Below, piece by piece: positions 1 to 11,500 of a stretch of DNA of 64,000 bases. Every line of letters starts with the position of its first letter. Within the stretch, counting starts at the first letter, position 1. The stretch is from Gymnorhina tibicen (Eukaryota; Chordata; Aves; Passeriformes; Artamidae): contig VXAZ01000953.1 in NCBI GenBank assembly GCA_013399875.1, positions 861,336 to 925,335 on the forward strand, read 5' to 3'. Below the pieces are notes generated by a model. The model ran no database searches. It worked only from the letters and a program-made list of their open reading frames with translations, and was not told the origin of the DNA. Both the position numbers and the translations under genes were made by a program.

Positions 1-2340
1 TCTGCAGGCACCAGAGCTTTTGCTCCTCTGCAGAGCACCCCAAAGAGCTTTGGGGGCCCCAGAGGCAGGTTTGTGTTTGCCAAGCTGCTTTCAAAGCTGC
101 TTTAGGCAATGTCCGTTCTCTTCCAAGCTCGCTGCCCATTCCTTGCCAGGAGTCCCCAGCTGGAGCTGGGAGGAAAGCTGGAGCCCCAGCACAACCCATT
201 CCAGGTAACCCGAGTCCTCCCCAGGCTGAAGAGCGGGAGTGGAGGCCATGGAGCCCACAAGCCATCTTAGTTTGGCAGGGATGCAGATGCCTCCCTGGAG
301 ACTTTCTGCTCACTGGCATTAAGCATGCCTGCTCCTCGCTGGCCTCTCCCACAGCTGCGGGTCTTCAGGGGTGCTCTTCCCATTGCAGTTCTGGCCCTAC
401 CTCCAGCAAGACTCTCCACTTTTTTACTATCCTTAAGCACTGCTGGAGAAGAGCCAGGCTATCTAGCATGGCTGCAAGACAGGTTACATTGGATGCCAGC
501 CTGCACCTCTGCCCCGTGTGGGGCTCCAGCCTGAAGTCCTGGGGTTCCAGCGGGGATTTTGAACAGTGCAGAATCAAATGCTCTCGAGTGCTGCAGGCAG
601 ACAGCGAGTGTGGGCTGTGCTCAGCTCTACAGCTGGTACCCAGTCAAGAAGGTTTGAATTGCACAGTCACAGCCCGTCAGTGTCTCTCACAGTTTGTTTT
701 GACACACACCAGATGACTTGAGTCTTAGAATTTGTCACTTGTGTTTCCAAGTCTCCAAAAAGCTCCTGGTGGTAAAATCCATTGTAGAGCACTTTGAAAG
801 TTTGGAAAGAAATTGTGAGAGTAAAACTTATCCCCATAATCATCAAAGCTACTTGCTCGAACATTAAAAGACTATTTCTACTTTATCAGAAGACCATATT
901 CTACTGGCTCAATCCTCAGCCTCGCCAGCAGCTGAAGATCTGCCAGCAGACATGGGATGGGACACAGCACATCTGCAGTTGCTCTTTTCCAAGTTCCAAA
1001 ACAACCTATTAAATACAAAGTGCTGGCAAAGGAATGTGTCACTTTAATGTACAACTGCTCTCCCTCCTGCCTACCCATATTTCCGTAGCTGACTGCTATT
1101 TTCTGCTAGTCATTTTACAGGAAAAAAGTCCTGTTTCTCTTTGCTGTGAAGGAACAATCCAAGCTGCAGATATGAGCTGTATCACTGAATCCATGGGGCG
1201 TGTGCCATAGGAGTGCAGTGGGCTGCAGTTGCTCTGACTTGGCCAACAAGCATGAGTTAAATGAATTCCATGAATTCCTTAATTGATGTCCAGGCAAGAC
1301 CTGATGCATCCATCAACTGTTCTGCACAAGCCCTCAGAGGCAGGCTTCACTTCCCCTGACATCCCCGGTGAGGAGGAACAATAGAAATGTGTTCTGAAGC
1401 CAAATTTCCTACTCCAGGCTATAGCACAGCAGGTCTTACTGGGATGTGAAGGTATAATGTCTGATCCCATTCAAACAAAAGGGATGAAGAATTAAATTTC
1501 CAGGCATGTTTGCTGGGCCCAGGGTAATGATGTCCAGAAGTGTTAGAAGCAGAACTGTTTGCACTGTCATGTCAATGCAACAGGAATTAGATGCCTGCTG
1601 CCTGACACTGTATCGTAAACACAGACATTTTCATGTAAAATAAGCAGAAGCTCCTTTTACTTGGGATTTCTCCTCTCTTTGCTACCATTAGGTGGTTTTG
1701 TTTGTGGAATGAAAAAAACTGGCAAAACCATATTCTTCAGTCCAGATATGCCATTGCCTGTAAGCAAATTCCATTTAATAGATATCTGGAATTTTTAAAA
1801 GGCTGTAAGTTGTGGGGTCTGGTCAAAAAAAGTCATTCTGCTCTAACAGAAATGTTGCGAAGCCAGACTTTTGCACTCACATTAAATGAACAGTGACTGG
1901 CACAGCATAGGAAGAGCTCAAGGAGCAGAGGGGCAAGGAGAGTATCAGGCATGACCGGTAGCTAAGAAAAAGTGGCCTTAAGTCCTCATTGATGGGACCC
2001 TTGAAACACTTTTACCAGTAAATACATGATTATTCAGACCAGCTTAGGAAACATGGGCTTTTCTTATTTTTCAGATACAGGGCTGATCCATCAAAGTACA
2101 AATCTGAAAATCTGCAATCTGAAAAAATTCCTATACTCATTGCAGTTGGTTTTGGAGTGAAGCCCATGTGCACTGGTGCATCAAGTTATACACTAAACTT
2201 TGCCTAGTGCAGGGCTTTGTGGCTGTTAGATAACCCATGCAGCAGCCTCAAATAAACAAGGCACTGGGCTTTGAAATAATATTAACCCAACAGCTGCATT
2301 TGAGCCACCTATAGGTGGGATGAGGTTCACTAACCCAGAC
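1..2340. other. Non-coding flank, no gene recognised
   Basis: No exon with convincing splice signals, no repeat family I recognise and no RNA gene is visible. The short open frames have no domain character. On the minus strand an ATTAAA at 1779-1774 could serve as a poly(A) signal if the minus-strand immunoglobulin gene extends this far. On the plus strand an AATAAA near 2251 is isolated. A short hairpin (arms 38-45 and 48-55) is present near the left edge. Confidence 0.5.
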
Positions 2341-2512
2341 TCAGTCATTCGCAATGTAGCCTTCTAAGCTGGTGGCTTTGATGTTCTTTATGGTCATGTA
2401 GTTATATAGTTGCATTCCATATAGTTCCATGTACGACTTTGATCGCTTTGTTAGCCGCCGGCTCATAAAAATCAGGTACCTGGCCCTGCTGCAGAGCTCC
2501 TTGGCTCCTCTG
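2341..2512 (-). CDS. Candidate alternative last exon with a tyrosine-rich tail (uncertain)
   Basis: Minus-strand open frame ending in TGA at 2343-2341. A pyrimidine-bearing acceptor (...tctctctgatcacag) sits just upstream, so the exon would start at 2512 with one base completing a phase-2 codon. That fits the weak phase-2 donor at 6384/6383 of the transmembrane exon. The frame is basic (MSRRLTKRSKS) and then carries five tyrosines in about 26 residues, including YMEL, YNYM and YMTI, before ending GYIAND. This looks like a short signalling tail of an immunoglobulin receptor, but no motif is a textbook ITIM or ITSM. YNYM resembles a YxxM PI3K-type motif. The exon lies beyond a better poly(A) site at 5216-5211, so it may be an alternative end or a chance ORF. 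Confidence 0.25.
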
Positions 2513-3339
2513 CTGTGATCAGAGAGATGTAACAGCAACTGATACAACAAGAGTGAAGAATGCCTGGTGGGTGCTCTGATGCCCTCAGGTTTCTGAATAT
2601 CCCTCTGGGAGGCTCCTCCTTTCAAGGCTTTTTTTTTTTTTTCCTTTTGAAATCAGTCTGTTTTGTAGAGGGAGGGGTTAGAAAGGAAATTCACTGACTG
2701 AGGAATGGTGGAATATCTTTACTTCAGGCTAAGATGAAATAATTTTCCTTTTTTACCTTTGGCTGCTGAATTAAACCCTCATAGTTCACACAGTTCTAGA
2801 AGCAGGGACTGCCCCGTGCTGAGCAGATTTTTATAAGCATTGCCAATTTCCTTTTAGCTGCTACTTTCTGATGCTCTTGGTCACAATTAAGGTCAGACCT
2901 CTTGAGAGAAAGAGGGCAGGGGAGGGTCAGATCCACTCACAACACAACATGTTGGTCCTGCTGCCACAGCCTCTGATCTCTAAGAGCTGCTTTTTTAGGG
3001 AATTATTCCTCCTAAAACTGTTTCTTGCCTTTGATATAGAATCTCTCATCCTCGGCTCACATTCTTTTTTGCAGATAACCTGACAGACCGGTGTGAAAAA
3101 ATGGTGTGCCTGTGTGACCAAGAAGCAGCCAAGTGCTGGGGAGCAGCCCCATACAATCCCCACTTCATCCTCTGGCCAGACTTTTTATGTGGACAGACTC
3201 ATCCCACCTGCCATGTCAGACACGGGGGGCCAGAATAATCTTTTTAGGAGCTTTCTTCTAACAGTTTGAACCTGAAGGTGCTGGAATAAAATTTTTCCTC
3301 ATTTTCCAGATCTAACAATGGTGTGAGATAATTCCTGTT

Positions 3340-3663
3340 AGGCCAGGGTTTATGGGGAGGAGAGACAGGCCAGGAAGGCACAGTGGTCTGGGAGGGAGGG
3401 ATTTACCCTCTCTGTGAGACACACTTGGAATGTATCGAGCTCTGCCTTTGGGTGGACAACAAGCAAGTCGAGAGCTCATGGGTTAGGATTAAAGGGCACA
3501 CTAATAAGGGTGACACTGATGTGGGTGTCTGCTACAGGCCATCCGAGCAGGAGAAAGTGGACGAGGCCTTCTACAGGCAGCTTGAAGCAGCCTCACAGTC
3601 ACAGGCCCTGGTTCTGGTGGGAGACTTTAACTACCCTGACACCCGCTGGAGAAGCAACAGGTG
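3340..3663 (+). repeat. CR1 LINE fragment, 5' part of ORF2 (endonuclease region)
   Basis: The plus-strand frame from 3383 to 3663 reads as a decayed CR1 apurinic endonuclease segment, with motifs such as WVRIKGHTNKGD, GVCYRPSEQEKVDEAF and LVLVGDFNYPDTRWR. The last contains the conserved GDFN of the endonuclease fold. It stops at TGA 3661-3663, exactly where homology switches to the CR1 3' end, so most of ORF2, including nearly all of the reverse transcriptase, is missing. It is a dead fragment, not a host gene. The left boundary is approximate. Confidence 0.8.
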
Positions 3664-4097
3664 ACAAAAGTGATTAAGGGACTGGAGTATCTCCTATGAG
3701 GAAAGACTGAGGAAGCTGGGCCTGTTCAGTCTGGAGAAGAGATGGCTGAGAGGGGACCTCATCAGTGTCTATAACTGAAGGGAGGGTGTCAGGAGGATGG
3801 AGCCAGGCTCTGCTTGGTGGTGCCAAGCAATGGGACAAGAGGCAATGGGGCAGAAACTGATGCACTGCAAGTTCTACCTGAACATAAGAAAGAACTTCTT
3901 TACTGTGCAGGTGACCGTGCACTGGAACAGGTTGCCCAGAGAGGTTTTGTGGTGTCTCTCTCACTGGAGATATTGCAGACCTGTCAGGACACAATCCTGT
4001 GCCATGTGCTCTGGGATGACCCTGCTTGAGCAGGGAGGTTGGACCAGATGATCCATTGTGGCCCCTTCCAACCTACCCAGCCTGTGATTCTGTGACA
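3664..4097 (+). repeat. CR1 LINE 3' end, plus strand
   Basis: Typical CR1 3' sequence: 'ggactggagtatctcctatgag', the 'ctgttcagtctggagaagag' block, 'gaacttctttactgtgcagg', 'tggaacaggttgcccagag', 'ggaccagatgatc' and a terminal 'tgtgattctgtga' tail. It directly follows an endonuclease-region fragment in the same orientation, so the pair is either one internally deleted copy or two nested insertions. The reading frames inside it are non-functional. Confidence 0.85.
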
Positions 4098-4227
4098 GAG
4101 TAACACATATGCTGAAGCAAGGGCAAGGTCCTGCTCTGATCATGGCCTTTGCAGAAACAGAGGGTTTGGTCTGTGGTGCAGTGGGAACACACCTCCTGTC
4201 ACCAAATGGCGCCTTTTTTTTGGGGGG

Positions 4228-4345
4228 GGATCATAGTATAGGGTAGTTTGGGTTGGAAGAAGCCTTTAAAGATAATTTAGTTCCAATCCCTGTGCAATGA
4301 ACAGGGACACCTTTAACCAGACCAGGTTGCTCAGAGCCCAGTTGT
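4228..4345 (-). repeat. CR1 LINE 3' end fragment, minus strand
   Basis: Reads as the reverse complement of a CR1 3' terminus: 'tagtttgggttggaagaagc', 'cctttaaagataatttagtt', 'gacacctttaaccagaccag' and 'gttgctcagagcc'. It is opposite in orientation to the CR1 130 bp to its left, so it is a separate insertion. It is preceded by a short T8/G8 run at about 4213-4228. Confidence 0.75.
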
Positions 4346-5189
4346 CTTACCTCTCTGCCTCACAGCACTGAGGACACTTCTGAGCTGTGTTCAAGGACAA
4401 GCAGAGTAACACTGGGATATTGCAATTGCAAGGTCAGCAAGGGTTTCTAACTTCTACTTAACCAGCAGGCACACCCACACTTTGCAAAAGAATATATTCC
4501 TCACTGCTGCACAGGCTTCAGAGCTGATATGCTGCTCTCTGATACATATAGGAGATGGTCTCCTAAATAGGCACATTCCCCAGTCACTGACTGCCTGGGA
4601 ATCAGTTATTGTCCTGTGAGGAAACAGTGGCTGTGGAGAACATCAGTCACATCAAGCAAATATTCCATCTCTGCTTTTTTTTAAAAGGTATTAGAGGTTT
4701 ATATTCAAACACTACATTTCCTTCTGGCAAGAGAAACCAAAATCCCATTCTTTCAGCCAGGAGTAGCTATGTACAAGTGGGCCTTCTCTGCCTCTTTGTT
4801 ACAAGCATTTAGGTTGGAGCAAGCCAAAAGGACAAGAGCTGCTTTCAGAACCTATACTTTAGATTTCCTCAGGCAGGTGCTAGCACTACATGGGAACTGG
4901 GAGCTCCTGGGTAGGCTGGGCTCCTGTGTCTGCTGAAGCTCAGCTGACAGATTCCAAACTGCTCCTTTAAAATAAGGACAAATGGCACAGAAAGACCCAG
5001 GGTACCTCATCAGAGTCTAAATTCAGAGATATGTGGCTGAACTAAGTGGAGTTTTGGCAGGTGATAATACAAATTTCTTCACAAAAAGGCTGCTTTGCTC
5101 CTTGCTGCAGGAGGATGCTGAATATGCCGCTGTGGCTGTCAAAGCTGCAGGAAAAAGAAGCTTGCTAACAAAAATAAAAATGCCAGAGT

Positions 5190-5321
5190 CAACATGTAGA
5201 GGCAAAGGCTTTTATTCCATCTAGAACTCCATTTTTTGGCTTATGGGGCATCAAAAGTTGTTCCACCTGCAGGCGTTGCATATCACAGCGACTCCTGTAA
5301 TGCTGCAATTTTCAAGCTATG
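5190..5321 (-). other. Candidate terminal exon and 3' UTR of the immunoglobulin gene
   Basis: Minus strand: an excellent pyrimidine tract and acceptor (ctcctttccttcttgttcag) places an exon start at 5321, and AATAAA lies about 105 bases further at 5216-5211. Together these look like a short last exon. All three frames reach a stop soon. Phase 2 gives Ser-Ile-Ala-stop, phase 1 gives Ser-stop, and phase 0 gives about a dozen codons (HSLKIAALQESL). So if it is joined directly to the transmembrane exon, the receptor has a very short cytoplasmic tail. An unrecognised intermediate exon is possible. The 3' end is estimated from the poly(A) signal. Confidence 0.4.
5211..5216 (-). terminator. Polyadenylation signal AATAAA (minus strand)
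   Basis: Canonical AATAAA on the minus strand, followed by a T-rich stretch (ggcatttttatttttg) about 30-45 bases downstream, as expected of a cleavage region. It lies about 105 bases after a strong acceptor and about 1.1 kb after the in-frame stop of the transmembrane exon. It suits either C-terminal model of the immunoglobulin gene except the 2341-2512 one. Confidence 0.4.
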
Positions 5322-6292
5322 CTGAACAAGAAGGAAAGGAGAGAGAATGAGTGAGCAACACAGAGTCAGGACAACACAATAAACTCCTCCGAAGCTTTCT
5401 GGCAAAAAAAAAGAAGTTGTAAACTCTTATTGTAGAGTGTTTGCAGAGGGATGATGCTGTGTGGGCAGCATCAGCGTGTGGAAGGGAGTGCGCTTCCCAG
5501 CAAGGGTTGGAAGATCCTCCCTGGTGAGTGAGGCAGAGCTCCCGGCGTGTCCCTGTCCCCGCTACGCTGTCCATCAGGTGGCGGCAGCGCTCCAGTGAAT
5601 GGCAAGAGCAGCTCTTCCCTCAGCCCTTCAGGGAGGGGATTTTTTTTCATCAGACCGAGCAAGCTTTTTGAGCGCCAGGAGAAGAGGTGCAAATCACGCG
5701 TCTCCTCACTGAACGCAAAAAGTCAGCTGAGCTCGGTCTGAAACGCATACCACATCTTGGGCTGCTCAAAATGGGAACTAAACTTGTTTCAAAATGCAGT
5801 GTCAATCTCCTCAAATTAGACCAGTTGACAGAACAGGAAAAAAGCAGGCAAGCTTTTGGGTACATCAGCCTCTTCCTGGGGCATTTCTTTGGCTCATGTG
5901 TGGTGAAAATGGCTGGTTTTCCCAATGTTATCAGCTGCTCTAATAGAAGAGAGATCTTTAAATATGGCTTTAAAAACCACACCTCACACACCTAAGCCAT
6001 CAATAGGTTTTCTGTACACAAGCACTGCAAGAATAGAGATGTAAGCATGAAGCTGGCAGGAGGAAGAACCACCCTTCAGCATAAATGTTAAAGAACTGAA
6101 TGAGTCCTTGGTCTTTGTTAAAAGAAGCTCTAGCATCTCATTGAAAACCTCTTAGTTGAAAGTGGCAATTAAAGAAGATCCTATAATTTTCTTTACAGGT
6201 AACTCATTAGGGCAACTGGTGAAGCTCTACCCAATATAAACAAAAAACTATTTGAAAAAGTGATGGAACATAGAACCAGCTCTGTTAGAGTT

Positions 6293-6525
6293 TCATTCAC
6301 ACTGCTCATCTCCTGAACCAGATCTCATGTGGGACCAGAGGTAAGTAAATGTGTAATTCCTCTTACAGTTAGAACACAGGTACCTTTGGCGAGACTCTTG
6401 TCTCATGCACAGGATGCACTTCCTCAGCCGCGGGGTTAAAACAATGATCAGAACCACTATGCCTCCAATACCAGCTGCCACAACCCCAATGATTGTTCCA
6501 ATGGATTCTTCTATCCCAAACAAGC
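6293..6525 (-). CDS. Ig-superfamily receptor, exon 3: stalk, transmembrane helix and start of the tail
   Basis: The minus-strand exon begins at 6525 after a strong acceptor (tgccttcctttctcccccag), in phase 1, matching the V exon. It encodes a short stalk (LFGIEES), a 22-residue uncharged transmembrane helix (IGTIIGVVAAGIGGIVVLII...) and a basic, Cys-bearing juxtamembrane segment (TPRLRKCILCMRQESRQ). No charged residue lies in the membrane, so DAP12- or FcRgamma-type pairing through the helix is not indicated. The end is ambiguous. A donor GTACCT after 6384 (phase 2, weak), a donor GTAAGA after 6367 (phase 1, better intronic side) and read-through to a TGA at 6295-6293 are all possible. The coordinates given run to that stop. 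Confidence 0.7.
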
Positions 6526-8086
6526 CTGGGGGAGAAAGGAAGGCAGAGAGAGTAACATAAGATGTTTTCCACACAAGTGCATGCAATGCAGCCAGCATGT
6601 TTTCTGCAGTGGCTGCAGAGGAAGCTGCTTACTAGGATTATGCTGATGTCTTGTCTGACATGAAATCCCTTCTAGAGTGTCTTGCACTGCAAAGCTATTG
6701 ATTTTTTCATTCCTATGTAGGAATTCCTAAGCAGCATGCCTAAGCTGCTATGCTCTCTGGGGCTTTAGAGACAGGACAGCCCCATTGCCCAGCAATCTCC
6801 CTCAACAGCTAGACACTATGGGACGGCAGAAGAAGCTGCTGCTTGAATTAATGGGACTCAGGCCTGTATGCTTTATTTTTGAAAAGAAAAAAATTACTCT
6901 TGACAACTTTTGAGAAAGCCATCAGTCTCCCTGTCTACTTCCAAAGGAGACAGCACCAGAGAGTACACAGAGCTCCACTTTCTTTAACTGGTTGCTCTTG
7001 GGACTCTTGCATGGCAGAGATGGCATAGTGCTGAAATTATAAATGTCATCATCTCAGGAACACAGCAAGGCAATTATGCTGGCCAGAGTGCAGACATTTC
7101 AAGAGTACCCTGTGCTACTGAGACAATGAGATCAAGCCAACAGGAGACCTCATTAGACACATGACCAAGCCCTTGCAGAGGGGCACAGTTTTCTTGCCTT
7201 AGTGTTATAGTTTAAACTGAGTAGTTTTGTAAAAATTAGTAACTCAGGCTCAAAAGGCCAAAAGCTTAGTGAATCTTGGTGAGGTAGAAGCTTTGGTAAT
7301 GAATAAGAGGGAAATGGCACTTGCATAATTTACTCTTGACACAGAAGGAGGTATTTTTTGTTAATTAGATAATAAGATAATAACCCTTCTGATGTGCTGA
7401 CTTTTTGGGACTGGAATCTGTTTAGCCTACAAAAGGGGAAAGTTTGACATTTCCAGCTGATACAGGCATAGCAAATTACTTCTTTACTTAATACGCCTAG
7501 TGTGTATCTGTGAGGCTAAGAAAACAGAGCATGGCACTTGTAATGCTACTTTCATTTTGATGTGAATGAAGTTAATCAGAAATTATGTAACGATCATATT
7601 ATATATGATCCTCGTGATTATTGTGGGATTACTTCTGTCATTCAGAGTTAAGGAATGACTATGCAAGTTAGTGGGTTGGAGAGAAATAATGTCAAAAAAA
7701 AGAGGTCTAGAGCTGTTCCTTGAGATGGTACCTTGTCACCTGCCACTCACGGAGGTTCTGCCAGAGCTGTGAGTACAAGGGGAACTTGTCTGATTGTTTC
7801 ATTCTTTGCAGCCACTTTATTTTTACAGATAACATTATTCCTTCTTTTTTTGTTGTTGTAAATGCTCCTCTTTATAATAATACCTGTGATGGTTTATAAA
7901 GACAAGCTGATGAATTTTAGCTGGCCTTACAAAGATAATGAGAAGCGCTATAGAGCAATTACGCTCCATGACACCAAGCCCTTAATGCCAGAGGCTAAAC
8001 AGGCCAACTTCCCTGTTTCTGCAAGTGTGCAGACCAGCTTTGGAGGAAAAACAAGGAGGAAAAAAGTAAATAACTCCAAGTATTAC
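6526..8086 (-). other. Intron 2 of the minus-strand immunoglobulin gene
   Basis: Phase-1 intron between the V-set exon (donor GTAATA after 8087) and the transmembrane exon (acceptor before 6525). No repeat family is recognised. A plus-strand 79-codon open frame at 7862-8101 runs antisense across its 5' end and is reported as an observation only. Confidence 0.65.
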
Positions 8087-8521
8087 CCAGAGCCCTCCTG
8101 ATCCTGAGCTTTGTGCCATCTCCGGTCACCACCTTCCCGTCTGGAAGTGTAACCTCACAGAAATAAATACCATGGTCACTGGTTGTCACATTGAGGATAA
8201 CCAGGGAAACATCCCCTCGGGACAAGTCTCCACTCATGAAGACCCTGGAGTTATTTGGCAAGACAGTCACATTCTTTTCTAGCAGGTCCATCTGCCCCTT
8301 TTCATCTTCTTTGTACCACTTCACCCTCAGGTCGGTCAGGGAAGGACGCTGCACACTGTTAAGATGACAGTTCAAGACCACAGTTTCACCCTCTTTGGCT
8401 TTCTCCTTGGCTGGCGTTTGAGTCACCAAAAGATTCCATGGCTCAGGTGTCAACAACAAAGGCTGTGCTGTTACAGCTGCTGCATTCTCCTTGTTTGCAC
8501 CTCCATCAGTAACTCCTACAT
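8087..8521 (-). CDS. Ig-superfamily receptor, exon 2: V-set domain (CD28/NKp30/CD8-like type)
   Basis: The minus-strand exon spans a tandem acceptor region (ctctttcctagtacag) to a donor GTAATA. Both ends are phase 1, the hallmark of an immunoglobulin-domain exon. The linker GGANKENAAAV leads into a complete V domain: strand A LLVTQTP, B-strand cysteine in VVLNCHL, C-strand WYK, three N-glycosylation sequons (NVT, NNS, NVT), then DLSRGDVSLVILNV, the F-strand SDHGIYFCEV and a J-like G strand GDGTKLRIRR. The two canonical cysteines, the core Trp and the DxGxYxC motif are all intact. The GxGT ending is shared by CD28-family, NKp30 and CD8 domains. The assignment to V-set is secure, but orthology is not established. 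I infer a cell-surface binding or co-receptor role only from the architecture. Confidence 0.85.
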
Positions 8522-11500
8522 CTGTACTAGGAAAGAGAGAGAAGAGGACGGCTGAGGGTGATAGGATGATAAATGTCCCTGCTGCTCCTGACCTCTAAGC
8601 GGCACAAAGAATGGGTCCTGGAATTAGGACTTGAGGGCACTCACTGTTATGATGATAGGGATTTTCTTCCTAGTTCCTGCTTAGATTACGTTCTTAGATA
8701 GATCTCTTCCTGAATATCAGCTCCTTTCTACTGCCATACTAGAGGATGATCAATGCCACTGTCTAATGACTTTGGGTGAAATTTAGAGTCCAATCAGCCA
8801 CATTTCCACCTGCAACACTAACCTCTTTCTTCCCACCCCAAAAGGTCTCAGGGCCTGATGTCCCTGCCTCAACTGCTTTTGAGGCAAAGCAAAAAACACA
8901 TGTACAGCAAAAAATACACTGCCAGTTCTACTTTGGCAAGTCCAGTGAGTAAGTTTGCATCTAATGCAACTGCCTGCATCCCAAAACATAATGTGATTCT
9001 TAGAATTTTTGGCATGCACTTTCAGTTACAGGACAGGAAATCTTGAAATCATGGGAGGAACCTCCATCACCAGAGACTGAACCCCTAGCAGATCCTATCA
9101 GCAGTCTGGGGGACAGAACATCATCCTTGTGCACATACTGAAGCTGAGGGTAACATCTATTCTCTGTGAAGGGACCATCTCCTGCTAACTTTTGTTAGAA
9201 AAACATGAACATGTCTGTAGTAGGTATTTAAACCTGCCTTCTTGTACTCAGGTGCTAATCACGGTATCATATCCTTGAGAAGAGAGTAGTGAGAGTGGAT
9301 CTCATTTCTGTAAACAAGCCTGAGCACAGAAGATGAGAGGAACAGTTGCTGTCTCAAAAAGAGGGAAAAAACCCCCTAAAAATAAGCTTTTGCCAAAAAA
9401 GGGTTCAGACCAATTTTTGGAAAAGGTTCTTCTGTTGTTTTATTTTCTTCAAGTGAAATAGTCTCCCTTGGAGCTAGCTGGTGTCCTCTCAAGGACTGCA
9501 GACCATTCCAGAGTGAAGGTCGTGATTTCCCATTGTCTTGAATCTTTCACTGCCATCCACGGAGTGTGAAACGCTATTGTGTGGGTCTGGTAAAACATCC
9601 CAATGACAACAGACACTCTCTGCTCAGGGACAAACGTCTCGAGGCAATGGAAAACCAAACCTCTTTACGATCAATTTCAGAGTTACTTGAATGGCTCCTC
9701 CAGGCATGCTTGTACACAAAAATCACAGTTGTATTCATAATTATTATTATTTATGATTCTTATGGGAGTAGGGGATTTCTGTCAGACAGCAGGGCCCTGT
9801 TGTTCTGGGCACCTTACAAAAAGCTGGAGTATAGAGCTTACAGTTAAAATACGAGACACGAGATAATTCTTGGATGCAAAAATACAGGAACTATAAACTG
9901 GCCATGAAATTAGGCAAAAACAGAGCATGTGAAAAACCTTATGAGCTGTTTGGTGCTCTGTGCTTTTACCCCCAAGTGAAAATTTTGGCCTTAGAACCGA
10001 AACACCAGTCTATGGGAATTGGATTCTATGGGAATTAGGTACCCAAATATAGTTTTGAATCCAGTCCCCTAAAATCAGTAGTTCTTTTTAAAGGTACCAG
10101 ATGAGATAATATCCTTCCGTTCATACGTAATCTTACCAATGAGCCCACTGGAGCTTCTTGGGGAAATCTGAAGTCCAAATCTCCCCTGTCCAGTTAGACA
10201 TGTGTACCAAGGCAGCAGTCATAAAAGTTGAAGTATCTTGACAAGATACTTCAACAAAATACAAAGTATAATTGAAGTAACAGACAAAGCTTGACATATT
10301 ACAGTTTTTGTGCATCAAATATTCTGAAGTGATATATTTGGTTATTTATTAGAGTGAATTTGAGCAGCTTTATAACGAATGCTCTTTTAAAATCTCAGTT
10401 TATTAACCATTTTCTCCACGGGATAACTGCTGCTGTATATACTGTGTGCTACTGCTACCTTGTTTTCAAGGAATGGCCACAAAATTTCTTCTCTGCTGCA
10501 AGTATTCCAGCCTTGCCATATGCACCCCTGTAACACAACTCTAATTTTTATTTCTTTCAGTGATGCAAAAGGTGTAATTCTTACATAGACGTTTAGTGGC
10601 ATAGAGAACGTAACTGAGTAGAAACGATGTGCTTTGATGTCGCCTCTGTTCATCATGAATTTTATACATGTCTCCTATAATGAAATAACTGGCCTTGTCA
10701 TCTGTTTTATTCCACATCTTTGGTTCAATACAAATCATGTAACTTAATTAGGAAAATCAAAACAGGAGAGGAGTAAGCTGTCTTGTTTCACCTCAGCTCT
10801 CTTTGGGTGTTTCACTGAGGTCACAGCACTACCTCTATTTTTCTCCCTTTCTTTTTTTCTTTTTTAAGGCTGCAAAACTGGAACATATTAGTTCACCGGT
10901 ATTCAATTACACAATGCCCTTATCGTTTTGGCATCTGGGAGCATACCATGCCAAATGCTTTGCTGACTCTGCTTCAAAGCTCTTTTTAAGTCAATTGCTT
11001 CATTAGCAGAGTGATATGTAGGTCCCTTGTTATGCGGGCTGTGGGGCTCAAGCCCATGGACAGGAATGCAAGGCTTTGTGGTGGAAGCACTTGAGCTAGA
11101 CAGGGTACAGAGAAATACAGTATGGATGATCCTGTCTAGACCTGGAAAAACGATTAGATGATCTAATAGGTCACTGTCATATGAAGTCCTTAGTTCATGC
11201 CCAGTTTTCAGCCACAGGGGAGAAAGCTCTCTGGGACTCCCTGTAATGTGGCAATGTGCTCCACATTTGGCAGTACTAACAGGGCACCTGCTAAGCCCTC
11301 AGCCTCCCCTTTATGTAATCTGCAGGTTGATACTTTCCCATGTAAGGCCATAGCAGACCTGTAAGTGAGAAATACACAAGGCAGGCTAGAGGAGGTGGGG
11401 TGACAAAAGGAAAGAATAAAATACAGCTGCACTCTCTTCCTGTCCTGGAGCCTCACTGAAGTCTTTGGAGCCTGGAGTAAATCTGAGCAGCCCTGCAAGC

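Noticed and set aside
2240..2300. Plus-strand AATAAA as the 3' end of an upstream gene such as ATP6V1A
   Set aside because: No coding exon of any upstream plus-strand gene is visible in 1-2250, so a single hexamer is not enough.
3383..3664. 93-codon ORF with a protein-like sequence
   Set aside because: It is the CR1 endonuclease region (GDFN motif), truncated, not a host gene.
5650..5991. 113-codon minus-strand ORF as an extra tail exon of the Ig gene
   Set aside because: A pyrimidine-rich acceptor is present (ctcttctattag), but joining the phase-1 donor creates a stop at once and the phase-2 join stops after about 16 codons. No family resemblance.
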